From a bacterium (GTDB taxonomy: Bacteria; Vulcanimicrobiota; JABDET01), in assembly GCA_021817145.1 (NCBI GenBank), contig JAKAVV010000015.1, positions 1 through 62,201 on the forward strand: a stretch of DNA of 62,201 nt. Direction: 5' to 3'. Below the pieces are notes generated by a model. It did not search any database, was not told where the DNA came from, and saw only the letters and a program-made list of their open reading frames with translations. Made by a program: the position numbers and the translations under genes. The first letter of the stretch is position 1; every line of letters begins with the position of its first letter. Positions 46,611-55,473 of this stretch are shown here, in pieces.

Positions 46611-47978
46611 ATGTTAAAGTATTTAAATATTAAGAGTTTTAATCAGTTTGTCCCCAAGTTTTGGACTCCTCGATTTATGATTTTGTGGTTAGCTTTTCCC
46701 CTTTTCTTTACCAGTCTTCTCGTTTCCGCTGCCCCCTATCTTGCACAGGAGAAAACAAAGAAAGCAAATACAGATAAGGTCTACACTTTACAGGATCTTT
46801 TAAAAATGGCAGTCCAATATCATCCTCTGCTCAGAGAAGGAAGAGGGGTGATTCAGCAGGAAAAAGGGATTAAAGCTCAAGCTTATTCCCCTTATTTCCC
46901 GCAGATTAATTTTCAATCCAGTTATCAAAGGGCAAATGCTCTCGGCGGACTTTTTGGAGCTACTTTCCCTTTTACGGTTTATAATACGGGTTTTTCCATG
47001 ACCCAGCTTATCACTGATTTCGGGCATACCAGCGCTCAAATTTTAGCCACTCAGCAGAGTTTAATTCAATCTCAAGAAAATTATCGTTCCACTTTTCAGC
47101 AGGTTTTGTTTAATGTTGACAATGCTTATTATCAGGTTCTTGAAAATCAGGCAAATGTCAAAGTGCAGAAAGATTCAGTGAATGATTTAAAACAGCATTT
47201 AAAACAAGCGGAATCTTTTTATAAAGTGGGGACCCAGCCTAAAATTGATGTGACTCAAGCAGAAGTCAATCTAACCAATGGAGAATATGCTCTGGTTCAA
47301 GCCAATAATAATCTCGCCATTGCCTGGACCAATCTCTCCGCAGCAGTTGGAAAGCCAAATTTTTACACCTTTCAGTTGACAGGAAAATTAGAATTTCACC
47401 CTTATTCTGTTCCCCTTCAAAAAGCTCTTTCAACTGCTTATCAAAATCGCCCGGATCTTCTTGCTCTTGAATCAGAATTGAAATCTCAGCAGGCGAATTT
47501 AGAAGCTGTTTCAAAGCAGAATTATCCTGTTCTTTCTGGAAGCGCTGGATATGGATGGAGGAATGACTTTTTCCCTCCTGGAACCGCTTTCTGGAATTTA
47601 GGCGTTTCCTTGAACTTCCCTTTGTTTGATGGATTTAAAGAAGCAGGGGAGCTTGAAACAGCTCGTGGAGAAGTGGCTCAAATTCAAGCAGAAGTGGATA
47701 ATCTAAAATTAACGATTCAGCAGGCTGTTCAGCAGGCATATTTGAATTTAAAGTCTTCTAAAACTAATTTAAGAGTATCTAAAACAGCTCTCCGTTATGC
47801 AGCAGAGAATTTTCATTTAGCGGATGGAAGTTATAAAGTCGGAACAGCGGATTACTTGCAGTACGAAGATGCGGAAGTCAGTCTTGTTCAGGCAAAAACA
47901 AATTATATCCAGGCTCTTGCGAATTATAATATAGCGGTTGCTTCATTGAAACAAGCGATGGGGGTTTTAAAACAATGA
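46611..47978 (+). CDS. TolC-family outer-membrane channel protein (2)
   Basis: 455 residues. N-terminal hydrophobic segment (FMILWLAFPLFFTSLLVSAAPYLA) acts as signal peptide. YTLQDLLKMAVQYHPLLREGRGVIQQEKG opens the first repeat; GSAGYGWRNDFFPPGTAFWNLGVSLNFPLFDGFKEAGELETARGE the second. It shares the SAxYGWxxxxFPP segment with the TolC gene upstream, so the two are paralogues. ATGA overlap with macA makes this the likely partner of MacAB. Confidence 0.9.
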   Translation: MLKYLNIKSFNQFVPKFWTPRFMILWLAFPLFFTSLLVSAAPYLAQEKTKKANTDKVYTLQDLLKMAVQYHPLLREGRGVIQQEKGIKAQAYSPYFPQINFQSSYQRANALGGLFGATFPFTVYNTGFSMTQLITDFGHTSAQILATQQSLIQSQENYRSTFQQVLFNVDNAYYQVLENQANVKVQKDSVNDLKQHLKQAESFYKVGTQPKIDVTQAEVNLTNGEYALVQANNNLAIAWTNLSAAVGKPNFYTFQLTGKLEFHPYSVPLQKALSTAYQNRPDLLALESELKSQQANLEAVSKQNYPVLSGSAGYGWRNDFFPPGTAFWNLGVSLNFPLFDGFKEAGELETARGEVAQIQAEVDNLKLTIQQAVQQAYLNLKSSKTNLRVSKTALRYAAENFHLADGSYKVGTADYLQYEDAEVSLVQAKTNYIQALANYNIAVASLKQAMGVLKQ

Positions 47979-49345
47979 AAAAATGGGTCATTCTAGGGAT
48001 TCTTATTCTTGCTGTTTTAGGTGTCTGGTTTTATCTTCATAAAAAAGACGGAGTTCAGTATTTAACTGCAGCAGTTAAACGTGGGCCGCTGACTGTTAAA
48101 GTGGAAGCCACAGGGGTTTTAGATCCAGTTGGCAACACAACCGTCAATTCTGATGGAAGTGTTACAGGTGGAATTACAGTTGGGGCGCAGGTTACAGGAT
48201 TAATTTCTCGTGTATATGTAGGGTTTAATACTCATGTTAAAAAAGGGCAGATTCTTGCTTTGATTAACCCCCGTCCTTACCAAGAAATTGTTGATCAGGA
48301 TAAAGCGAATTTAGCCAGCGCTGAAGCAAATCTGGCAGTAGCAGAGACCAATGTTGAAAACAATAGGGCTTTATATGATCAGGATCTGGCAAATCAACAC
48401 AGTTTAATCGCTCAAGAAAAAAAGGATAAAGCGACTCTGGATAATAATCGGATTAATTATCATCGCGAAATTGTTTTAGTGAAAGAGAATTATGATTCAA
48501 GACAGAGTTTAGACAACAGTTTATACGCTTATCTGGCAAGCAAAGCTCAAGTCGAGTCAGACCAGGCATTAATCCGTCAGGGGGAAGCAAAATTGACTTC
48601 CGCAAAAATTCAGATACAAACCACTTTAAAACAGGTTCAGCTGCAAAAAGCGGTTATATTAGGGGCGAAAGCAAGACTTGCTCAGGATGAAACCAATCTG
48701 AATTACTGTCGGATTGTTTCCCCTAATAATGGAATTGTGATTGCTGTTAACACAGCTGTTGGACAAACCGTTGTTTCCAGTTTTCAAAGTCCTAATCTTT
48801 TTGTGATCGCAAAATCCTTGAAAACGATGCAGATTGACGCCCTTGTGGATGAAGCTGATATTGCTCAAATCCATAAAGGACAAACCGTTGAATTTCATGT
48901 GGATGCTTACCCCAATCAATTATTTGTGGGGAAAGTTTATCAGATTCGTAAAAACCCGATTGTTCAATCAACTGTTGTGAATTATGATGTGATTGTTTAT
49001 CTTAAAAATCCAGGGGAAAAGCTGCTCCCCGGAATGACGGCTGACACGAATTTTATTGTGGCTCAAAAAAAGAATGTATTGGAAATCCCTAATCGAGCTC
49101 TTTTGTTTTCCCCCCTTTCCACTTCCAGCTCTTCTAATTCCAGTCCATTTTTTGTTCCATCAGCCAAAAAAAATACTCCTCATGTTTGGGTTTTGGTTAA
49201 TGGAATGCCTGTTCGAAGAAATATAAAAACAGGGCTTGCCAACAGCTCTTATACACAGGTTTTATCTGGCTTAAAGAAGGGAAATGGAGTGATTGTGGGT
49301 ATAAAAACAGCCCAGAAGAAAAGAAATCCTTTTGCTACTTTTTAA
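47975..49345 (+). CDS. MacA-like periplasmic membrane-fusion protein
   Basis: 456 residues. Membrane anchor WVILGILILAVLGVWFYL; then the barrel and lipoyl halves TVKVEATGVLDPVGNTTVNS, GAQVTGLISRVYVGFNTHVKKGQILALINPRPY, a long coiled-coil hairpin (about 100-230) and NYCRIVSPNNGIVIAVNTAVGQTV. The C-terminal VWVLVNGMPVRRNIKTGLANSSYTQVLSGLKKGNGVIVG matches MacA membrane-proximal domains. It links the MacB pump to TolC. Followed 15 bp later by the ATPase gene. Confidence 0.91.
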   Translation: MKKWVILGILILAVLGVWFYLHKKDGVQYLTAAVKRGPLTVKVEATGVLDPVGNTTVNSDGSVTGGITVGAQVTGLISRVYVGFNTHVKKGQILALINPRPYQEIVDQDKANLASAEANLAVAETNVENNRALYDQDLANQHSLIAQEKKDKATLDNNRINYHREIVLVKENYDSRQSLDNSLYAYLASKAQVESDQALIRQGEAKLTSAKIQIQTTLKQVQLQKAVILGAKARLAQDETNLNYCRIVSPNNGIVIAVNTAVGQTVVSSFQSPNLFVIAKSLKTMQIDALVDEADIAQIHKGQTVEFHVDAYPNQLFVGKVYQIRKNPIVQSTVVNYDVIVYLKNPGEKLLPGMTADTNFIVAQKKNVLEIPNRALLFSPLSTSSSSNSSPFFVPSAKKNTPHVWVLVNGMPVRRNIKTGLANSSYTQVLSGLKKGNGVIVGIKTAQKKRNPFATF

Positions 49346-49360
49346 ATGAGCTGATTTGAA

Positions 49361-50041
49361 ATGAGTTTTATTCAATTGAGCGAGATTAAAAAAGATTATT
49401 ACTTGGATGGAGTGGTTGTCCCTGCTTTAAGGGGGATTGATTTAGAGATTCAACAGGGGGAGTTTTTCTGCATGATGGGGGCAAGCGGTTCTGGAAAATC
49501 CACTTTGATGAATTTGATCAGCTGCATGGACCGCCCGACCAGCGGTAAATATATTTTAGAAGGTCGGGATGTGGCAAATCTTGACAAGAATTCTCTCGCC
49601 CGACTTCGGAATAAAACCGTTGGGCTTGTGTTTCAGAATTTTAATCTTTTATCTTCTGCCACTGCCCTTGAAAATGTGGAACTCCCACTGTTATACGGCG
49701 GTATTTATCCTGCAGAAAGAAGCAAGATCGCAAAACAGTTTCTTGAAAAAGTTGGGTTAGGGGACAGGTTTCATCATTATCCAACTCAATTGTCAGGAGG
49801 GCAGCAGCAGAGAGTTGCTATTGCAAGGGCTCTGGTAAACAACCCTAAAATTTTGATGGCAGATGAACCAACAGGCAATTTGGATTCGCAAACCAGCGAG
49901 GATATTATGGCAATGCTGACCCAACTGAACAAAGAAGGGTTAACCATTGTTCTGGTAACCCATGAGCCTGATGTGGCTCGGTATGCTAAACGGGTGGTTC
50001 ATCTGAAAGACGGGAAGATCCTGAAAGAGGAAAGGAAATGA
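49361..50041 (+). CDS. MacB-type ABC transporter ATPase
   Basis: 226 residues, only the nucleotide-binding part (in many species it is fused to the permease). Walker A MMGASGSGKSTLMNLI, Q-loop VGLVFQNFNLLSSATALENVELPLLY (LolD/MacB type), signature LSGGQQQRVAIARAL, Walker B ILMADEPTGNLDS, H-loop LVTHEPDVARYAKR. It powers mechanotransmission by the FtsX-like permease, with which it overlaps by 4 bp. Confidence 0.95.
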   Translation: MSFIQLSEIKKDYYLDGVVVPALRGIDLEIQQGEFFCMMGASGSGKSTLMNLISCMDRPTSGKYILEGRDVANLDKNSLARLRNKTVGLVFQNFNLLSSATALENVELPLLYGGIYPAERSKIAKQFLEKVGLGDRFHHYPTQLSGGQQQRVAIARALVNNPKILMADEPTGNLDSQTSEDIMAMLTQLNKEGLTIVLVTHEPDVARYAKRVVHLKDGKILKEERK

Positions 50042-51252
50042 CTTTTTCCAGTTTTTTAAAAGTCGCTTTTACCGCTTTGTCAAGAAATCGTTTAAGAGCT
50101 TTTTTAACGGTTTTAGGAATTTTAATTGGAGTAGGGGCTGTGATTGCCATGATGGCAATCGGGAATGGCGCTAAAGCAAAGCTGGAAGAGCAGATGAACA
50201 GCATGGGAACCAATATGCTGTTCATTCATCCTGGCACTGTTACTTCTGGTGGAATCAGACAGTGGGGAGCGGGTCAGAGGTTTTATCCCTCTGATGTGAA
50301 AGCCATTAAACAAAACTGTCCATCTGTTGCTTATGCCGCTCCCACAATTCAAAGGGTGGAAACAGCGACAACCGGGCATGAAAATTGGACAACCCAGATC
50401 ATAGGAGTTTCTCCTGATTATTTTATTATCAGAAATTGGAATGTGGTGGCAGGCAGACTGATCACTCATCAAGATGTTTCAGGAGGAGCTCTTGTTTGTT
50501 TAATGGGGCAAACCGCGATGCAGAACCTTTTTGGAAGCGAAGATCCAATAGGAAAGATTGTTCAAATTAAAGATGTGCCTCTGCGGGTTGTTGGGGTTTT
50601 AGCAAAAAAAGGGGAAACTCCTTTTGGACAGGATCAAGATGACTGCATTATGGTCCCTTATACAACTTTAATGAGAAGAATTGTTGGAACCCCCAATATT
50701 GGAGGAGTCATGGTTTCTGCCACTTCTTCAAAAACCATTCCTGAAGCTGAAGCGGAAATTTCAGCGTTATTGAGACAGAGACATCATTTAGCCCCCTGGC
50801 AGCCGGATGATTTTATGATTGTGTCTTTAAACGCATTTGTTCAAATGAAAGAAGCGGCAACCAGTGTGATTATGCTGTTATTGGGAAGTGTGGCGGGAAT
50901 TTCTCTTCTGGTAGGAGGAATAGGGATCATGAATATTATGTTAGTGAGTGTGACTGAAAGAACTCGAGAGATTGGAATTCGGATGGCTGTTGGAGCAACA
51001 GAAAAGGATATTTTACTACAGTTTTTAATTGAGTCCCTTGTGCTGTCACTAGTGGGCGGAATTTTAGGCATGATTTTAGGAAGCGGAGCAGCCATTGTGA
51101 TTTCGAAAGTTGCGGGATGGGATGTGGTGATTTCTCCTGGTTCTATTCTTTTGGCATTTACTTTTTCAGCAGTGATCGGAATCTTTTTTGGATATTATCC
51201 CGCTATGAAAGCCAGTCAACTGGATCCAATCGAGGCTCTGAGGTATCAATGA
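50038..51252 (+). CDS. MacB-type ABC transporter permease (FtsX family)
   Basis: 404 residues. First membrane helix RNRLRAFLTVLGILIGVGAVIAMMAIGNGA, a periplasmic MacB_PCD domain of about 210 residues, then three helices with GGIGIMNIMLVSVTERTREIGIRMAVGATEKDILLQFLIESLVLSLVGGILG, the FtsX hallmark. Works with the ATPase upstream, MacA and a TolC channel to push substrates (peptides, macrolides, siderophores or lipoprotein-like molecules in characterised systems) from periplasm to outside. ATGA overlap with the third TolC gene. Confidence 0.94.
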   Translation: MTFSSFLKVAFTALSRNRLRAFLTVLGILIGVGAVIAMMAIGNGAKAKLEEQMNSMGTNMLFIHPGTVTSGGIRQWGAGQRFYPSDVKAIKQNCPSVAYAAPTIQRVETATTGHENWTTQIIGVSPDYFIIRNWNVVAGRLITHQDVSGGALVCLMGQTAMQNLFGSEDPIGKIVQIKDVPLRVVGVLAKKGETPFGQDQDDCIMVPYTTLMRRIVGTPNIGGVMVSATSSKTIPEAEAEISALLRQRHHLAPWQPDDFMIVSLNAFVQMKEAATSVIMLLLGSVAGISLLVGGIGIMNIMLVSVTERTREIGIRMAVGATEKDILLQFLIESLVLSLVGGILGMILGSGAAIVISKVAGWDVVISPGSILLAFTFSAVIGIFFGYYPAMKASQLDPIEALRYQ

Positions 51253-52577
51253 TGCGGTATTTTGTATTGTTTTTAATCTTTGTGTTTTGTTTTTCTTCTG
51301 CTTATCCTGAACCATCCCATACCACAAACCATGGCAGTCATTCCTCTGTTAAAGTTTACTCTTCCATTACTTTAAAACAGTGTGAAAAGATCGCTTTATC
51401 TCAACAGCCCCAGCTTTTGATCGCGCGAGCAAAAGTTTTAGAACAAAAAGGGGCTCTTGAGCTGGCAAAAAGCCAGGTTTATCCTTCGCTGTTAGGAACA
51501 GGGGAATTTGCCCATAATACTCCAACCTTGATTGCTGGATTTGGCCCTTTTGTGATTCCAATTGACTCGTCTGATAGTTTTAATACTCTTCTTGAACTGC
51601 AGTATCCGCTTTATAATGGAGGCAGATTGGAGAATCAAGTTAACTTTGCTCAAAAAGGTTTATCTAAAAGTAAGTTTCAAGAAAAAGAGGTTAAACTTAC
51701 AGTTCTTTTAAATACACGGATTTTTTATTACAAGGCTGTTTTAGCAAAAGAGATTTTCAGGGCGGACCGCTGGGATTATAATGCTCAAGCTTTTAATGAA
51801 GATTCTTCCAAAGAGCTTTTTAAAACAGGTCAAGTTCCTAAATTGATTTACAGGAATTCTGTGATTTTGTTGAGAAGAGCAAAAATTAAAGTCTCTGAAG
51901 CGATTTTAGATTATAAAAATTCTCTGGATAATCTTGCTTTTGCAATTGGATTAGATCCCGAACAAATAAAAGGAGTCAAAGGGAATCTTCTCAGACCTTT
52001 TATTTTTCCATCTTATCATCGCTTTGTTCAAAAAGCTTATGAACAAAGAGCTTTGATTAAAGAGGATAAAGCTAAACTACAGCAGGCTCGCATTCAGCTT
52101 CAGATAGCAGAAGCAGTCAATTCACCTAATATTTCTCTTTTTGCCGCAGAAACTTACTCCACCCGTCCTTTTGTTCCTTTTTTTCCTTATGTTCAAAATC
52201 AGGCGGGAATTAATATTTCCTGGCCCTTTCATTGGGGAGAAAAGGGGGGTGAAGTGGAAAAAGCGGCGGCTGGAATTAAGGATGCTGAAGAACAGTTAAG
52301 ACTTGATAAGGAACAGATCGCGGATCAAATTAAAGTTGCTTACAATAATGCTGAACAAGCATTTAAATCAGCCCAATCCAGCATGAAAAATGTGCAGGCG
52401 GGCAGAAAAAGTTTTGATAATGCTCAAGCCGCTTTTGCTAACCAATTGATTGACAGCGCCCAGTTAGATGAAACAACCAGTTTGCTGGATCAAGCTCAAA
52501 GCGATTATTTGGATTCACTTTACAATTACGAAGTTTCTTTGTCTCAATTGAAATATGAGGAAGGGGAATTGAAATGA
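51249..52577 (+). CDS. TolC-family outer-membrane channel protein (3)
   Basis: 442 residues from the ATG overlapping the upstream TGA; a much longer open frame upstream is out of frame with macB and not real. Signal peptide YFVLFLIFVFCFSSAYPE. ITLKQCEKIALSQQPQLLIARAKVLEQKGALELAKSQVYPSLLG is the first helical repeat and KEQIADQIKVAYNNAEQAFKSAQSSMKNVQAGRKSFDNAQAAF the second. Less similar to the other two TolC proteins (it lacks their YGW segment). Followed by the cytochrome with a 4-bp overlap. Confidence 0.9.
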   Translation: MMRYFVLFLIFVFCFSSAYPEPSHTTNHGSHSSVKVYSSITLKQCEKIALSQQPQLLIARAKVLEQKGALELAKSQVYPSLLGTGEFAHNTPTLIAGFGPFVIPIDSSDSFNTLLELQYPLYNGGRLENQVNFAQKGLSKSKFQEKEVKLTVLLNTRIFYYKAVLAKEIFRADRWDYNAQAFNEDSSKELFKTGQVPKLIYRNSVILLRRAKIKVSEAILDYKNSLDNLAFAIGLDPEQIKGVKGNLLRPFIFPSYHRFVQKAYEQRALIKEDKAKLQQARIQLQIAEAVNSPNISLFAAETYSTRPFVPFFPYVQNQAGINISWPFHWGEKGGEVEKAAAGIKDAEEQLRLDKEQIADQIKVAYNNAEQAFKSAQSSMKNVQAGRKSFDNAQAAFANQLIDSAQLDETTSLLDQAQSDYLDSLYNYEVSLSQLKYEEGELK

Positions 52578-54256
52578 GGTTTTTGGCAAAACGGTTCCTG
52601 CTCTTTTTTTTAGCGGCTGGGTTTGTTGGTTTTGCGGTTTTTGGAGAATCTATTCTTATGCCGCACAGGAGTCAGAAGGCTCGATTCCCTCACCAAAATT
52701 CCAATGCTTGTTTAAAGTGCCATGTTCTTTCCGGATGGCATGAAAGTCAGCATTATCAAGAGTTTTCTCGCCTTTTAAAAGAAGGAAAATTTCCTCAGTA
52801 TCACCATAATGCCTGCTTGTTTTGTCATATCAGACATGCTCTTCCTGTCCCCCCCCGAATCACTCGTTTTGCTTTTTTAAGACATGCCACAATTGGGGGG
52901 GTGACTGCTGTTCATACTTTATGCCAAAAGTGCCATACTTCTCCTGAACGTCATCCCATTGTTCCTGCCCCAGATATTCAAGATCAATTTGAAAAGTTTT
53001 ATGTTGGTGGTTCAGCCATGCCTTTGATTTTCCCTGGGCATAAGGTCTTTATCGGAAAACATCCCCAGGAAAGTGTTCTCTTAGGAAGCAAACTGAATGA
53101 ATTTCCTCATATTGAATGCACAGACTGTCATAATCCTCATTTATGCAATCGTCAAGAACCTCTGCGAGGGGCAAAAGGAATTATGAATATTGGAGGGAAA
53201 CCGGTGGCTGTCGGGTATGGAACAACCCATCCAATGATGAACCCTCCTGTTTATGCCATCTGTTTTCGATGCCATGGACCAACGTACAAATGGATTACAC
53301 CTTACCCTGATCCCCCTTATGATATGTTTCCCCCCGGATATACCAATAAGTTTAAGGAGTTTAACCCGAAGAGTCACATGTTTTTACAGCCGAAGTTAAG
53401 AAATACTTCCTGGATGCCTGTGGTTTTCCCTGGGAAAAACAGATCTAAATGGCTGAACTGGCAGTTAAAAACAGCGACTCATGGTGAATTAACTGTGCAT
53501 TCTACGATTGAATGCACAGACTGCCATAACAATAACGCTTTTTCAAAAGTTCATGGGAGAGTTTCACTTTCGATGGGAACTTATAAAGATCCGGTTGGAC
53601 CTCATGGTTCAATTCATCATCGGATTTTAAGAGCAAAATACACTTTTAAAGTTGGGACAGCGACTCGCTCCCCATTTACCCACTATAATCCTAAGGATTT
53701 CGCTTTGTGTTTTAACTGTCATAATGAAAAAGCTTTTGATGGGGGGAGATGGGACAAACATACAGGGTTTTATTCTAAGACTTTTGGGAATCTTCATTAT
53801 CTGCATTTAACAGGGGATGGTGGTAAACTTCCTGTTTATGAATCTTGTATGGAATGTCATTATGATGTTCACAGCAATGTCATGACAGATACCACTTTAT
53901 TTATTTTCCATGGGATTGCTCCTAAAAATGAGGATACTCATTTGATCTGGTTTTATCCAGGGGTGAAAGGACTTGGGAATAATCCTTATCCTGAGTGGAT
54001 TAAAACAGCAGTGCGCGCTACCTGTCTTTTAGTCTGTCATGATCATGTTATGAATTTTCACTATTCGGGACCAGATTTGAGGCATGGAAGCCGAACACCT
54101 CTCCGAACAAGAACTGACAGGAGGTCAAGTTCTTATTCGGGACCGGATTTGAGGCATGGAAGCCGAACACCTCTCCGAACAAGAACTGACAGGAGGTTAA
54201 GTTCTTATTCGGGACCGGATTTGAGGCATGGAAGGCATGGGAGGCATGGAAAATGA
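52574..54256 (+). CDS. Periplasmic multihaem c-type cytochrome with repeat-derived tail
   Basis: 560 residues. Signal peptide at 1-24 (RFLLFFLAAGFVGFAVFGES). Eight CxxCH haem sites at residues 46, 81, 117, 182, 230, 314, 379 and 425, and one CxxxCH (CLLVCH) at 484. Many extra His residues suggest bis-His ligation. The family carries electrons across the periplasm or to outer-membrane partners. Residues 498-560 are in-frame units of a 72-bp hairpin repeat (SGPDLRHGSRTPLR) and are very basic, unlike the rest. Its place between tolC and emrA, with 4-bp overlaps on both sides, is unusual: electron carrier and export pumps in one transcript. Confidence 0.9.
   Translation: MRFLAKRFLLFFLAAGFVGFAVFGESILMPHRSQKARFPHQNSNACLKCHVLSGWHESQHYQEFSRLLKEGKFPQYHHNACLFCHIRHALPVPPRITRFAFLRHATIGGVTAVHTLCQKCHTSPERHPIVPAPDIQDQFEKFYVGGSAMPLIFPGHKVFIGKHPQESVLLGSKLNEFPHIECTDCHNPHLCNRQEPLRGAKGIMNIGGKPVAVGYGTTHPMMNPPVYAICFRCHGPTYKWITPYPDPPYDMFPPGYTNKFKEFNPKSHMFLQPKLRNTSWMPVVFPGKNRSKWLNWQLKTATHGELTVHSTIECTDCHNNNAFSKVHGRVSLSMGTYKDPVGPHGSIHHRILRAKYTFKVGTATRSPFTHYNPKDFALCFNCHNEKAFDGGRWDKHTGFYSKTFGNLHYLHLTGDGGKLPVYESCMECHYDVHSNVMTDTTLFIFHGIAPKNEDTHLIWFYPGVKGLGNNPYPEWIKTAVRATCLLVCHDHVMNFHYSGPDLRHGSRTPLRTRTDRRSSSYSGPDLRHGSRTPLRTRTDRRLSSYSGPDLRHGRHGRHGK
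54062..54240. repeat. Tandem hairpin element, family member B (72-bp period, inside the cytochrome gene)
   Basis: Three units, aligned at TATTCGGGACC (54062, 54134, 54206); the first lacks the 5' arm and the third the 3' arm. A full unit has outer arms AGTTCTTATTCGG and CCGAACAAGAACT and the inner stems GAGG/CCTC and GGC/GCC. The sequence is a relative of the element at 19237-19393, with two paired T-A to C-G changes in the outer stem. The period is divisible by 3, so the cytochrome frame stays open. Confidence 0.85.
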
Positions 54257-55473
54257 AAGAAGCATTGAAGAAATTTTCGTACGTTGTTTTAGGTGTTGTT
54301 ATTATCGGGCTGATTCTTTATGGAATTGACCGCTATTTTTTTGCGGGCAGGGTTTCAACAGAAGATGCCCGGGTTGACAGTCATCTTGTGTTTGTAGGAC
54401 CTAGGATTTCAGGGAAGGTCATAAAGGTTCTGGTTCATGATCATGAATTGGTAAAACCAGGACAGCCGATTGTTCTCTTAAGTCCTGCTGATTATAAAGC
54501 AAAACTTCAAGCAGCGGAGTTCAATTTGAAGCGTTTGGAAAAAACGCTTGCAGCGGACCGTTTAAGTGTGCCGATAAGCCGTATTTCCACCTCAGGAACC
54601 ATGAATAGAGTTGGAGCCATGCTGTTAGCAGCTGGATCAAATCAAGAGAAATTGAATCGCGTTGTGGCTCAAGTAAGATCTAGAATTATTCAATTAAAGG
54701 CCGATCTGATTTCTGCGCGGTCTCGGTATGATTTAGCAAAATCCAATTATGCTCGGATGAAGCTTTTAATTCGGAATTATATTGCTTCTCAAGAGCAGTA
54801 TGATTCTTTCAAAACCCAGTATGAAAACGCAAAAGCGGATTTGATTTCAGCGAAAGCTCGATTAGCCTCAGCTAGAGAAGAGTTAAGCCAGCAGTTAGCT
54901 GCCCTTCAAGAGGTTAAATATCAAGTCAAAGCAGCAAGAGCTCAAGTTTTTGCTGCTTCAGCAGGACCTGCTCAGGTCCTTATGCAAAAACAAAAAGTGG
55001 CAGCAGATGAACAGGCGGTTAAACAGGCGGAAGCTCTAGCCCATCTGGCTAAATTACAGTTATCTTATACAACGGTAAAGGCTCCTGTTGAAGGAATTGT
55101 GACCAGACGTCAAGTGACTGTAGGGGATGTGGTGGCAAGAGGTCAAACTCTCCTGATTTTGGCTCCTATAGGAAAAAATCTTTGGGTCAAAGCCGATTTT
55201 AGAGAAACTGCTCTGACTCAGATGAAACCCGGTGATAAGGTTAGCATTGCCGTTGATTCTTTCCCTGGCAGAGTTTTTCAGGGAGCCGTTAATTCTATCA
55301 GTGGAGCAACAGGAGCGGCCACAAGTCTTTTTCCTCCTGAGAATGCCAGTGGGAATTTCGTTAAAATTGTTCAGAGAGTTCCTGTTAAAATTACCTTTAA
55401 TTCAGGTCAAAATTTGAAGGGACTCTTAACCGGCATGTCTGCTGAAGTAACTATTTTTCTTCATTCGAAATGA
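54253..55473 (+). CDS. EmrA/HlyD-family membrane-fusion protein
   Basis: 406 residues. One N-terminal membrane helix (FSYVVLGVVIIGLILYGIDRYFF), then the EmrA signature STEDARVDSHLVFVGPRISGKVIKVLVHDHELVKPGQPIVLLSPADYKAKL, a long coiled-coil hairpin (about 90-260) and LSYTTVKAPVEGIVTRRQVTVGDVVARGQTLLILAP with the beta barrel LWVKADFRETALTQMKPGDKVSIAVDSFPGR. It bridges an MFS exporter to an outer-membrane channel. The start overlaps the cytochrome stop; the end overlaps the emrB gene. Confidence 0.92.
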   Translation: MKEALKKFSYVVLGVVIIGLILYGIDRYFFAGRVSTEDARVDSHLVFVGPRISGKVIKVLVHDHELVKPGQPIVLLSPADYKAKLQAAEFNLKRLEKTLAADRLSVPISRISTSGTMNRVGAMLLAAGSNQEKLNRVVAQVRSRIIQLKADLISARSRYDLAKSNYARMKLLIRNYIASQEQYDSFKTQYENAKADLISAKARLASAREELSQQLAALQEVKYQVKAARAQVFAASAGPAQVLMQKQKVAADEQAVKQAEALAHLAKLQLSYTTVKAPVEGIVTRRQVTVGDVVARGQTLLILAPIGKNLWVKADFRETALTQMKPGDKVSIAVDSFPGRVFQGAVNSISGATGAATSLFPPENASGNFVKIVQRVPVKITFNSGQNLKGLLTGMSAEVTIFLHSK

